A stretch of DNA of 64,000 nucleotides from Blumeriella jaapii (GCA_009599575.1 VWND01000072.1:310001-374000), one strand, 5' to 3'. Numbered from the stretch's first letter, positions 37,860-47,845 are shown. A program made the numbers and translations. Notes: a model not told the origin generated them from the sequence alone.

Positions 37860-38503
37860 TTTTTTAAAAGCGCTAATATTCTGCCTTTTTTTTTTCGAAA
37901 ATGCTATCAAAACCGAAATTATCGCTAATAATTCTTTTATCGCTAATAGCGTTTTTTTTTACTTTCAAGCGCTATATCGGCATTTTCGAGGCTAAGCAAA
38001 TATAAATCTTCGAAAAAACCGTTTAAAAACGAAATATCGAAAAGGTCGCTTTTTTTCGAAAAAGTCAAAAAAAAACGAATTAACCGAAAAAACCGATTAA
38101 TTACGCAAAATAAACTTCGCAAAACTTCGATTACGCAAGCGCCGAGGATTAAAAATCCGAGGAGCTGGGCCAATTGATCGCGTAAAGCCACGCGGACGAT
38201 CTTTTTTAAATATAAAAAAAAACTATATCGATGTTTCTGATTAAAATAATAAAATCTGAATTTATTAAAAAACTAATAAAAAAATAAAAAAATTAAGATT
38301 TTCAAAAGCGACGAAACTTTTATTTAAACTGAATTAGCTTTATTTACGCTTCGCAACGACAAAAAATATAAACAAATTATATAAATATTGCAATATCGCG
38401 TTACGGCCGCATTCGGACGACAAAAAAACTTTTCCGCGTTTTAAAAATAGTTGATTATCGGATTAGCAATCAGCTAAAAAGTGTATTGCGCTATATTTAT
38501 ATT
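37860..38503. repeat. RIP-mutated copy of the 40.15-40.88-kb palindrome arm
   Basis: 38130-38503 aligns with 40500-40884 (shared landmarks: GCGCCG then GGAG, AAACTATATCGATGTT versus AATTGAGTAAAATC, and the end CAATCAGCTAAAAAGTGTATT versus GATCAGCTAAGGGGTGTATT). The minus-strand frame 37943-38191 contains 'FDISFLN', matching 'FDISFLD' in 40024-40473. So the same segment occupied the 3' region of both Copia copies. Confidence 0.6.
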
Positions 38504-38546
38504 TCTTTATTATTTTTTATTTTTTTTGTTCCAGATTTTTTTTTTT

Positions 38547-38785
38547 TATACGCTTTTAATAGTTAAATATTTTTAAAGCTCGGAAAAGTTCGTAATTACG
38601 TAATAACGAACCTTCTCGGAGATTAGTTTTTCCGAGCGACTAACTAAGCGAGCCCGAACCTTCCGTTTTTTGCGGAGAGCTCGCCAGTCAGATTTAGAAT
38701 AATACAAGTAATATTTTACTGCATACAATTTATCCGTTCCAGCCTCCGGTGAGGGTTCCTACCGACTATTCAGCTATACACGACA
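38547..38785 (+). repeat. Copia LTR copy 1 (half RIP-mutated, 3' LTR of the degraded element)
   Basis: 239 bp, homologous to 38788-39029 and 40893-41125. The left half is strongly C-to-T/G-to-A mutated, while the last ~70 bp (CTGCATACAATT to CACGACA) are almost unchanged. No primer-binding site follows, so this is a 3' LTR. The AT-rich block ends inside this repeat. Confidence 0.85.
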
Positions 38786-38787
38786 CA

Positions 38788-39029
38788 TATACGCATTCAA
38801 TAGTAGATAAATGTTCCTGGAGCTCTGAAAAGCTCGTCGTTATATGATAACGAGCCCTTTCGGAAACTAGTTTCTCCGACCGACTGACTAAGCGAGCCCT
38901 GGTCTTCCCGTCTTATATAAAGGGCTGGCCAGCCAGACCTACAACAAGAAGCAACATACTACTGCATATAATTTCATCCTCTCAAGCCTCCGGTGAGGGT
39001 TCCTACCGATTATTCGGCTATGCACCACA
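38788..39029 (+). repeat. Copia LTR copy 2 (5' LTR, essentially unmutated)
   Basis: 242 bp, starts TATACGCATTC and ends CACCACA; a TATATAAAGG motif (38915-38924) is a plausible TATA box. Directly followed by the primer-binding site at 39030. Confidence 0.85.
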
Positions 39030-39040
39030 GTTATGAGCCC
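39030..39040 (+). other. Primer-binding site, initiator tRNA-Met half type
   Basis: GTTATGAGCCC immediately follows the LTR end. It is complementary to GGGCUCAUAAC, the anticodon arm of fungal initiator tRNA-Met (the ATG pairs with the CAU anticodon). Drosophila copia is known to use this kind of internally primed half-tRNA. Confidence 0.75.
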
Positions 39041-39301
39041 CGGAGCCAACCAACAAGCTTCTTTTTGCAATGCATACGCTAAAAGACTCGGTGGAAGCCT
39101 TCACCGGTTATTTTTTTCGATATTGTCAAGAAAAATTCGTGGGAGGTTATATTTTGCAAAGTTTTCATATTTGGCAAAAGGCCACGAATCTATAAAAAGG
39201 CCATTGAGAGTACGGGAAGGATCAATTTCGATTTTCTCAAATTGCAAACCTCATTCTTATCATTTTATACCTTCAATCCAATCAATTCGACCCTTTCAGC
39301 A

Positions 39302-39502
39302 ATGTCGGCCTCCACGAAGAAGGAAGTGTTCCTCCACGACCCAAAATCATGGATCTCCTGGTTGGGAGCCTACAAATTCCACCGATCGGGGGTTCTGCCC
39401 CTTGAATACACTGATCCTGACCTCCCATTTCAATCTCTCGTTGATGAACGACCACAAGTAACACTCTACTGCATACAATTCATCCATTTCAGCCTCCGGT
39501 GA
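39302..39502 (+). pseudogene. Copia gag N-terminus, truncated
   Basis: ATG at 39302 opens a frame with 'FLHDPKSWISWLGAYKFH', typical of the start of Copia gag proteins (Trp-rich capsid N-terminal segment). After about 52 codons it runs into LTR sequence at 39454 and stops at 39500. Codon use and base composition are normal, without RIP. A second, even shorter start with the same leader is at 39791 (11 codons). Confidence 0.65.
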
Positions 39503-39535
39503 GGATTCCTACCGAATATTCAGCTATGCACGACA
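39454..39535 (+). repeat. Partial Copia LTR (3' 82 bp) inside the element
   Basis: ACAAGTAACA to GCACGACA matches the last 82 bp of the LTRs. It is followed at 39536 by a second primer-binding site (ATTATGAGCCC) and a second copy of the 5' leader (39536-39790), giving a direct repeat of leader plus gag start. Confidence 0.8.
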
Positions 39536-39826
39536 ATTATGAGCCCCGGAGCCAATCAATAAGCTTCTTTCTGCAATGGAAGACTCGTTGGGAGCCCTCA
39601 CCGGTCAATCCATTCGATATTGTCAAGAATAATTCGTGGGAGGTTGTACTTTGCAGAGTTTTCATACTTGGCGAAAGGCCATGAATCCTTTGAAATGGCC
39701 ATTGAAAGCACTGGAGGAACCATTTCGATCTTCTCAACTTGTCAGCTTTCTTCTGCTCGCCCAAAACCATCAGTTCGACACTCCATAACTATGTCAAGCG
39801 CCACCATGAAAGAAGTGCAAATGTAG
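39536..39826 (+). repeat. Second copy of Copia leader, primer-binding site and gag start
   Basis: Parallels 39030-39340 (AGCCCCGGAGCCAA, AGCTTCTTT, GATATTGTCAAGAA, GAATAATTCGTGGG). The gag start at 39791 is cut after 11 codons by a stop (MSSATMKEVQM). Confidence 0.75.
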
Positions 39827-39841
39827 CATAACACACCCTCT

Positions 39842-40884
39842 AGCTGATCACCGGATCCGGTGGTTAGCTACTTCCAAAGTGCGAAAAGGTCCTTTTGATG
39901 ACTCCAAAAGCGGTCGAGACGCGTTATTATTGCAGTAAGCTTAAATGGACGCTCCGTCGACTCTGAAAACCCCAGCTTTTCTTCTCTCCATCAACCTTCT
40001 TCCCGTACCAAACTCCACGAATTTTACTCAAATAATTTACCATGGCTTCCCCGACTCCAAAAAAGGTCGTCCCCGCGGTTTTTCGAGCCAAATAAGGCCC
40101 TCTCCTCGAACTCCAAGCCCACGTCGCCATCTTCACCACCAGGCGTCCCCCCGAGCCCATTTCCGCCACTGGAAAGACTTCCACCACCTGGCCCACCGGC
40201 TACGTCAGCCTCCTCAAGGCCTGGCGTAATAAGGCCACCAAGCACGTCGTCCAGGAAGGATATATCAAATTGATCTCCCTGTTTAACCCCGAGACCATTT
40301 CCGCCACTGGAAGGACTTCCACCACCTGGCCCACCGGCTACGTCAGCCTCCTCAAGTCCTGGCGTAATAAGGCCACCAAGCACGTCGTCCAGGATCGATA
40401 TATCGAAAGGATCACCCCGGTCGAGGGGATCGAAAAGCGGATTGGCCGAGAAGGCCGACCGGTTCAACAACACGGACTCTGCGAGACTCCGATTGCGCAG
40501 GCGCCGCGGGCTAGGAGTCCGAAGAGAGGGGCTTATCTGGCGCGTCGGACCGCGAGGGCAACCTCTTTCGGAGTTGGGGACGCCATGGTAAATTAATTGA
40601 GTAAAATCGAGGAGTGTGGTATGAAAAGAAAGTTGATGGGAAGAAGAAAAGATGAGGTTTCCAATGTCGACGGAGCGTCCATTTAAGCTGATTAGCGCAT
40701 TCCACGTATTCGCAATAACCTACTAGCGCATTCCACGTTCCGCTATTACAAAGAATGTAAACACGCCACTACGAATGCAGCAATAACGCGTCTCGACCGC
40801 TTTGGGAATCAACAAATGGATCTTCCCGCACTCTGGAGGTAGCTAACCCGGAACCGGCGATCAGCTAAGGGGTGTATTGGATGC
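39842..40884. repeat. Large imperfect palindrome (TIR-like), with internal 138-bp tandem duplication
   Basis: The left arm (39842 to about 40090, starting AGCTGATCACCGG) pairs with the right arm (about 40550-40884; its reverse complement starts AGCTGATCGCCGG). The arms share GCGGTCGAGACGCG, TTAAATGGACGCTCCGTCGAC, TTTACTCAA and CCATGGC. The right arm has an extra ~90 bp (40690-40790). Between the arms lies a 138-bp unit repeated head to tail (40153-40290 and 40291-about 40425), in register with codons. It could be a MITE-like insertion or an inverted duplication within Copia. Confidence 0.72.
40024..40473 (-). other. Possible coding frame inside palindrome, strand unresolved
   Basis: A 149-codon minus-strand frame contains two copies of a 46-residue repeat ('FDISxLDDVLGGLITPGLEE', Gly/Pro-rich). 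The degraded homologue at 37943-38191 preserves 'FDISFLN' on the same strand, which slightly favours this strand. Plus-strand frames through the same segment also exist (40270-40596). No known family recognised; it may be non-coding. Confidence 0.25.
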
Positions 40885-40892
40885 ATTCTTCA

Positions 40893-41125
40893 TGTACGCA
40901 TTCCATAGTAAATTGTTCCTGAAGCTCGGAAAGGCTCGTCGTTAACCTCCCCGGAAACTAGTTTCTCCGACCGACTGACTAAGCGAGCCAGGCCTGGCCT
41001 TCCGTCTTATACGGAGGGCTCGCCAGCCAGACCTACAACAATACAAGTAACATACTACTGCATACAATTTCATCCTTTCAAGCCTCCGGTGAGGGTTCCT
41101 ACCGAATATTCGGCTATGCACGACA
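40893..41125 (+). repeat. Copia LTR copy 3 (3' LTR)
   Basis: 233 bp, starts TGTACGCATTCC and ends GCACGACA. No primer-binding site follows, so it is a 3' or solo LTR. It shows no RIP. The MFS transporter gene ends 94 bp to the right. Confidence 0.85.
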
Positions 41126-41218
41126 GAAACCAAAAAAAAGCAGTTTGTTAAGCAAACTCTACCCTATGTCTATAAATGCTTCACCGAGTCCAGTTTCTCC
41201 CCGATTGCCATTTTCAGA

Positions 41219-43027
41219 TCAAGCCGCTCTCTCGCTGTATTCTTTCTCCACTCGTTCCCGCTTCTTGTGAGTAGAGCAGATACTCCATAAACTCACACCT
41301 AGTCCGACCAAGCATGAGAAGATCGTGACGATATATGCGCTTCGGTAACATTCCAAGCCATCCATACATTCACGCTCTCCATCTGGCTTGACAATACTGT
41401 GGCGGTCGTAAACCCTCCCATAGAAAAAAAGATTGAAGACGTTACCACTAATGACTGGGCTCAAAGTCATGCATCCCCAGTTTGTGCTCAAACCGCCGAC
41501 GCCAAAAGCGTCAGCGACAAGCGATGGGAAACATCCGAAGAGAAAGCCGTAGGCAATACCTGTGAGACCGGATACTAAGCTTAAGAGGTGGGGATTTTCC
41601 ACGGACAATGCTACGGCTTGAGCAGCGAGGAAGATTAAAGCCGCGACGGTGAGACACCACAAGCGAGAGACTTTGAGTACTTTGGCTAGGAAATCGGATC
41701 CGAGACCTGCTGAGGTTAGCTTCAGCAAAACAACGGGCTTGAATTGGACATGCCACTCATGAGCCGCCCAATGAAACTGCACACGGACAGTATTGACACG
41801 TGCATGGCTTGTCGCTTATTGATAAAGTCATCGGTGACAGAGTCGTCCCAATAGAGCCACAAAGCTCTCGCATCGTTGCCGATGTTACTGCAAACAATCA
41901 GTACAAAAACTTTCACTGCTTAACGATCTGACCTACTTGATGGTCATCAATCCAACTCCAGTCAAAATACCCATCAGCATGAATAACTGCCAGAATTCGA
42001 TCATCGGAAGCATCTTCCATCCTCGAATATCTACAAGATGAGCATGTTCCTTCTTATCGTATTCTTCAGGCTCGTCCCCGGGGTTGGAGGAAGTCTTGGA
42101 CATCAGAGAGGAGGTTTCCATATCGGGATTGACGCCTTCGGCTACCTCAACTCCTACATAATGGTTTTAGGGCGTCTGCACTCCGGGCATGCGCGCACGG
42201 GAGGGGGCTAGGGGATCGACTTACCTGGTTCTTCGCCCACCAATTGAGCCCGGTAACTAGACTCCTCTGATTTCGTCCGGTGATGCCTACGGGATGCGGA
42301 CCGCCCACGGCCAGTCGCCGATGGAACTGCCGAATAATGGGGCTGGGGCAGTACTCGCAGGAAGAAAAAACCGATAGCGACAATTCCAAAGGTTCCGAAT
42401 GCTAACAGTAACAGGAAGTCCCCGGTAGATCCGGGCATGACGAATTGCGCAAACATCGAAAAAAAGAATGCGCTGAGCCCGAATGCGGCCAGGGGAAATC
42501 CAGTTGCCGTCCCCCTGTGATGGGGCCAATTCAAGGCGGATGTTTTGATCGCAGCCGAGAAGGTGGCACATCCGCCCAATCCAGTGAAGAGCGAGAAGAT
42601 GCAGAGCAATGGCAGCCATCCAGACCCCCTGTCATATGCTTGGTGTAGAGGGAAGTATCCCAATGCCAGCAAGAGAGCACCCATGATGACAGCCGGCCGA
42701 GGACCCTTCGTGTCGACCAGTATCCCCACAGGTATGCCCATCGCATACATGCCCAAGTTCCCGGAAAGCCCCTGGCCAGGTTAACAGACAGTCTGGGTCG
42801 GCCGGGCAAGGGGATTGTACTATCAGGTTTTGTTCTGTCGAGGAGAGCTTCAGCTTCTCGGCGAATTGAGGACCCCATGCTGAATAAACATACTGTTTTT
42901 TTGGGGTTAGCAATCAATGACTTTCGATATCCACCAGGAAACCCACATTTGTACCGCATGCCAATGAGATGGCTGTTGCAGCGACACTTGAAATGATCCT
43001 GGCTCTGAAGAATTGTTTGTCCGACAT
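41219..43027 (-). CDS. Nodulin-like major facilitator transporter (Mch1-related)
   Basis: Six exons on the minus strand give a 512-residue protein: 43027-42947, 42892-42821, 42771-42225, 42153-41937, 41887-41754, 41706-41219. The N-terminus 'ISSVAATAISLACGTN' followed by 'YVYSAWGPQFAEKLKLS', then 'GNLGMYAMGIPVG' and 'DTKGPRPAV', is the nodulin-like/Mch1 MFS signature. About 12 hydrophobic segments are split by a charged, Ser/Arg-rich central loop (exons 3-4). Joins are in frame throughout. Introns are 47-71 bp with GT-AG ends, except the last, which best fits GC-AG (41753-41707). The family is annotated as putative monocarboxylate-type carriers of the plasma or vacuolar membrane; the substrate is unknown. 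It is divergent from the SERINC gene (449 bp between starts) and its 3' end is next to a Copia LTR. Confidence 0.85.
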
Positions 43028-43476
43028 GGTCAACAGCGGGACCTTTCTGACGGCTGTAGCTAGGGAGCTGATGTTCCAAGCCAGTGGGTGTATCAGACGT
43101 GAGAGGTTGACTTGATCATGATGTTGGTACAACGGAGCAAGACTGGAGTCTTACGTAGAGGAGGAGAAAGTGGGAGAGTTTCTCGTGTGGACACACAACA
43201 TCGCACAGGTGTCCCTCGACAGGCGAGCGATCCGAGACCGGGATGAGCTGGGATGGCAGGATTACTAATCGATAGACGCTGGTACGCGAGTAGCCGCAGC
43301 CGCCGGTCACGCCGCCGCGCTTGGGTTTATGCGTGTGGCTGACGCCGTTGACGCGGGGACATCTCCCCATCCTCGTTCATCGCATCGATTCAGCCTCATC
43401 ATCAATCTCCCGTCACCGGCTGGAACTGGAGCAGTGAAAGACCGACAAATCTATTCCTACGCCGTCCATCAGAATT
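43028..43476. promoter_or_regulatory. Divergent intergenic region, MFS transporter / serine incorporator
   Basis: 449 bp between two start codons on opposite strands; it must carry both promoters. It is GC-rich, with no clear TATA box or repeated site seen. Confidence 0.5.
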
Positions 43477-45026
43477 ATGGGTGCTCTACTCTCTCTCCCA
43501 CTGCTGGCAGTGCCCAGTATGGGAACCGTACGTCAAGTTCCCCATGAAACCCAGGGAGACACATGCTGACTTCCACAGGTAATAGGGTTCATGGCAAGTT
43601 GCTGCGGTGCAGCTACGTGCTCTGCAGTCTGCAGCGCATGCGGAAAATGTGGTAACAGGTGAGTCGGATTCGATTTGAGCTGGGCGCAGTTTAACCAATA
43701 TCTTGCAGTGTTGCCACGCGAATCGCCTACGCCCTCATACTCCTCATCAACTCGATCCTATCGTGGATCATGCTCACCCCATGGGCGATCAACAAGCTGC
43801 AGCACTTGACTCTGGATTACATGGAAATCGTGTGCCCGAATGGTCCTTGCTACGGTTGGGTTGCGGTTCACCGGATCAACTTCGCTCTGGGAATCTTCCA
43901 CTTGATCATGGGTGTCATCCTCCTCGGCGTCAACTCTTCCAAAAACCCGCGAGCGGCGATACAGAATGGTTTCTGGGGTCCCAAGATTCTTGCCTGGGTC
44001 GCTCTGATTGTGGTCTCGTTCCTGATTCCCGACTCGTTCTTCTTCGTCTGGGGGAACTACATCTCCTTCGCTGGAGCTACGGCTTTCCTCCTCCTCGGTC
44101 TCATCCTCTTGGTCGACCTGGCACACTCCTGGGCGGAATACTGTCTGGAGCAAATTGAGGCTCAGGATTCGCGGGTTTGGAGAGGCATCCTCATCGGATC
44201 AACGCTTGGAATGTACGCGGCGTCGATTGCCATGACCATTATCCAATACGTTTTCTTTGCCGCGGGAGGATGCACCATGAATCAGACGGCCATCACTCTC
44301 AACTTGATCTTCCTCCTGGTGGTCTCAGGCGTCTCGGTCCATCCAGCGGTCCAAGAGTACAATCCCAAAGCTGGCCTGGCCCAGTCCGCCATCGTCGCTG
44401 TGTATTGCACGTACCTGACCATGTCTGCTGTGTCCATGGAGCCTGACGACAAGCACTGCAACCCCCTCATCCGAGCCGGCACCCGAGGCACGCGGACGAC
44501 CTCCATTGTCATTGGCGCCATCGTCACGATGTTGACTGTTGCGTACACCACCACGAGAGCCGCTACCCAAGGGGTCGCGCTTGGCGGCAAGGGAAAGAGT
44601 ATTCGGCTACCCGACGAGGACGAGCACACCCTCGTCACGCAACAGCCGAACAGCCGTCGCGAGATGCGCGCCGCGGCACTGCGCCAAGCCGTCGAGGAAG
44701 GGAGCCTCCCCGCCGACGCTTTGCTTGATGACGATAGCGACAGCGAGAACGGGGGCGATAGCGCCAAGGACGACGAGCGGAACTCGACACAGTACAACTA
44801 CACGCTCTTCCACGTCATCTTCTTCCTCGCCACGGCTTGGGTGGCCACGCTGCTCACGATGAACATCGAAGAGTCCACCAAGGACGGCATCGACTTTGCC
44901 CCGGTCGGACGAACCTACTGGGCCAGCTGGGTGAAGATTGTGAGCGCCTGGGCTTGCTACGCCATCTACACCTGGACGCTGGTGGCGCCCATCGCGCTGC
45001 CGGACCGGTTCGACTTCTCGGACTAG
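43477..45026 (+). CDS. TMS1: Serine incorporator / TMS1 family membrane protein
   Basis: Three exons (43477-43527, 43579-43658, 43709-45026) join in frame to a 482-residue protein with about ten transmembrane helices. The N-terminus 'GFMASCCGAATCSAVCSACG' is the Cys-rich first segment conserved in SERINC/TMS1 proteins. The C-terminus 'AWACYAIYTWTLVAPIALP' plus 'DRFDF' is the family end. A hydrophilic acidic loop (about residues 365-410, 'LDDDSDSENGGD') precedes the last two helices. Family members sit in endomembranes or the plasma membrane and have been linked to serine-derived lipid synthesis; that role is debated and only inferred here. Start chosen because exon 1 gives the short hydrophobic leader usual in the family. 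Introns are 50-51 bp. Confidence 0.92.
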
Positions 45027-47199
45027 GGCCGGCCCGGCGGTTCGTCGTGCGGGCCTCGGTGGTTTTCTGCGTCTGTTTTAAGCATGGTGTTGGTAGTTGT
45101 GATACTTTTGCGCCTGTGATACACTTCAATTCTTCCTCCACGCCCACGCACGCTCTGTTCGCTCGTGAGATGAATGAGGTCTGTCTGTTGTCCTTGGCTG
45201 GTCTCACACCCGCCTCTCCGTGTGCTTGCTGCCTGCTGCATCACGGTCCGCATCCTGCCTGGCTCGTGGCCTCCCGACGGCCATGCACCCTCATGTTGGC
45301 GATCCTCCCCGGTGCCGATGGTGTCTCGCGCTCTCCCGTAGCCGTCTTTCGCACACGCGCCACGACGTCCGTCGCATCCCCGGATTCGCGCTCCCCCATC
45401 ACGGCCACTTCCCCGTTTCCCCCGTCCCGATGATGTATCGCGCTCTCCCTCGGCCCTCCTCCGCAGGCGCCACGACATCCGTCGCATCCCCGGATTTGCG
45501 CTCGCCCGCCCCTGCCACTGCCACTTCCCCTATCCCGTCGCCCCGGCGGGTGGGTCGCAGGCCGCCAGCACCACGCGCCCTCGGCCCCTTCACCCCCTTC
45601 ACCCATTTCACCCATTTCACCCTCTTCACCCCTTCACCCCCTTCACCCCCTCCCACGGTGAGACGACACGTCTCCGCGTCCCGAGACGGCAGTTCCAGCG
45701 CCCCGGTCTCCGGCGGGCCGCTCCGAACGAGGGCGCTTCCTGTTGCACGTCGCAGTAGGGCCTCGGTCCCGGATGTCGCTCGCGCCTGTACTCCTTGGAC
45801 CGACGGCGCCGTGCACACCTCGGGAAGCTCACGTCCATTCGGTGGACTGGGGCCGTCGCCCGTCGTTCGTGGCAGGGCTGCGAGACGGGAGCGGCGCGGC
45901 GCGTTGCGTTGCGTTTCATGGCAAAGCTTAAGCCGCGTCTGCTGCCGGCCATGATGCCTGTCTCTCCCCCTCCCTCCCTCCCTCCCTCCTCCGCGTCGGG
46001 GTGGGTCTGATGGGGGGACGTCGATCGTGGGATGCTTCGCCTTGCTGTTTGTTGGTATGTAGGTGTGAGCTCGACGGCGGCCTTGCGCCCCGAGAACCGC
46101 GCTGCGCTCTCGCGTCTCCGGCCGTCGACCCGTCGTCCTCCGGCTTGCGCATCGACGGCCACTTGCTGGTCGCGGCTCGCCGCTCGGCCACGGTGGGCAT
46201 GTATGTCTGTGTATGTCTGCCTGTATGTCTGTACACCGTCGATGCTACCGTGCTGTGACATGGATGCGTCCCTCGCCCCCTGGTCGGCTGCCTGCTCGAG
46301 CTCCCCTCGAGACCTGCGACGGTGGGGGATGGCGCGGTCTCGTTTGTTGCACGTCGCACTGGAGTCTAGATGCGGCGGCGTCCAGCTCGCTCGGCGCCTC
46401 CTTCTCCCCTGCGTGCTCGCCTCTCTTCTGGCCTTTTCCTTCCTTCCTTCCTTCCTTCCCTCCCTCCCTGACCGGCCTTGCCTCATCGGAGGTCGGCGGC
46501 TTCGCATCGCCGCTCGGCCCCGCGGCGCTCGGCTCGAGTCGGCTCGCCTCGGCTCGGGCGCGTCCCGGCCAGGCCGTCGCCCCGACGCCTCGCTGCGTGC
46601 CGCCTGGCCTGGCCGGGCCGGGCCGGGCCGGGCCGTCCGTCGGCGCGCAGCGCAGCGCAGCACGGCTCGGCCATGCCATCTCATCTCATCTGGGGCCTTC
46701 GTTCTCGTGGCTGGCTGGCTGGCGGGCGGGCTTTTGTTGCAAATCGCACCTTCTCCACCTCGGCTAGGCTGGGCTGGGCTGGGCTGGGGGAGAGCGCCGT
46801 ACCGTCGTCATACGGTACATGTGATACAGCAGCGCAAGCAAGGGAGGCTTCCTCCTGTACTGTACCGTACCGTACCGAACAGTACCGTACTCGCTCGTCT
46901 TCTGCCGAACTGCTCCTGCGGCGGCACCGCGGGCGCGAGGAGGAGGGCCCGCGTGCTGAGCTGCGGCTCGGTAACGATATACCTACCTAGGTAAGAATGT
47001 TAAGGTACCTCCTAAGGTAGGTAGGTATTGAACGTCAGAAAAGGGCAGTGAAAACCGCGCTACCTCAAGCCTTTCCTAGAGCATGGAAGACGTGCTCAGC
47101 TGGGATTTTTGTACACATAAGCTACTTTCGAGAAAATAGTTAGGTAAGGTACCTAGGTAGTTATACTGTGTAAAAGAGATATGCGACGAAAAGGTCTCG

Positions 47200-47845
47200 C
47201 TGTTTGAGCTTTGCTAGGCGCTGCGAAGGCGCTTTTGCGTACACGCGGGAAGGGTGTTATATCAGAATGCTCTTTTTTTAATTGAATGATTTCGGTTTGT
47301 ATAATGCTTTTTTCGGGGTTTTATCTGTTTACTATACAGTACGTCGCGTGTTTTGTAATAGCCATTTGGGTCTAGCGCGCTGCTAAGCGCTGCTAAAGCA
47401 TTTTGGCCTCCCCGCAGGAATTGTGTTCTATCAGAAAGCCAATTATTTTTATTACTAAATGCTTCTGTTCGTAAAATGCATTTTTCTCGGGGTTTTATCT
47501 GTTTACCTATACATACTACACGTCGCGTGTTTTGTAACAGCCGTTTGTAATCTAGCGCGCTGCTAAAGCATTTTGGCCTCCCCGCAGGAATTGTCTCATA
47601 TCAGAAAGCTATTTTTTTTAAATGCTTCTGTTTGTGAAATGCATTTTTCTCGAGGTTTTATCTGTTTACTGTATAGCCATTTGTAATCTAACGCGCTGCT
47701 AGGCGCTGCTAAAGCATTTTTGCCTTCCCGCAGGAATTGTATTATATCAGAAACCCCCAAAAAATTTTACTAAATGCTTCTGTTTGTAAAATACACTTTT
47801 CTCATTTTTTACCCATAAACAGCACATCGCGTGTTTTGTAATATG
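47200..47845. repeat. Diverged tandem satellite, period about 146-170 bp, about four units
   Basis: Anchor CGCAGGAATTGT recurs at about 47413, 47583 and 47729, with a degenerate unit about 166 bp earlier (GGGTGTTATATCAG near 47252). Each unit contains GGGGTTTTATCTGTTTAC, CGCGTGTTTTGTAA, TCTAGCGCGCTGCTA and AAAGCATTTT. No coding frame. Confidence 0.85.

Larger units (their letters stand above)
34114..38546 (+). mobile_element. Ty1/Copia retrotransposon interior, RIP-degraded
   Basis: Plus-strand coding ghost. 34200-35100 is gag/pol-like but not resolved. 35120-36420 is clearly Copia reverse transcriptase (see separate entry). 36420-37400 continues with further coding-like blocks of unknown role. 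37860-38503 is a mutated version of the palindrome arm found intact at 40490-40884. The element ends at the LTR 38547-38785. Its 5' LTR was not found; the left edge is the family A terminal repeat at 34113, so it is probably truncated by that insertion. Confidence 0.75.
38788..41125 (+). mobile_element. Short non-autonomous Copia-derived element (LTR - truncated gag - palindrome - LTR)
   Basis: A 2.34-kb unit bounded by LTR copies 2 and 3. The interior (39030-40892) holds a primer-binding site, a gag start, an 82-bp piece of LTR with a second primer-binding site and second gag start, then a palindromic segment. No polymerase genes are present, so any movement would need enzymes from a full-length Copia. 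It is not visibly RIP-mutated although it lies at the edge of a RIP block. Flanking target duplications were not found, so it may be a rearranged rather than a transposed unit. Confidence 0.6.

Noticed and set aside
1..38700. Centromere
   Set aside because: A long RIP-mutated block is compatible with a centromere or any heterochromatic island, but nothing in the sequence is specific; CENP-A data would be needed.
43758..44797. Long minus-strand frames within the SERINC gene
   Set aside because: Shadow frames opposite a clearly conserved gene.
45626..46994. Large overlapping frames on both strands (up to 352 codons)
   Set aside because: GC-rich low-complexity sequence gives long frames in several phases; Arg/Ala/Ser/Pro-rich with no domain, no consistent splice structure.
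47200..47845. CRISPR-like array
   Set aside because: Units are diverged along their whole length with no short exact repeat and unique spacers, and the genome is fungal.
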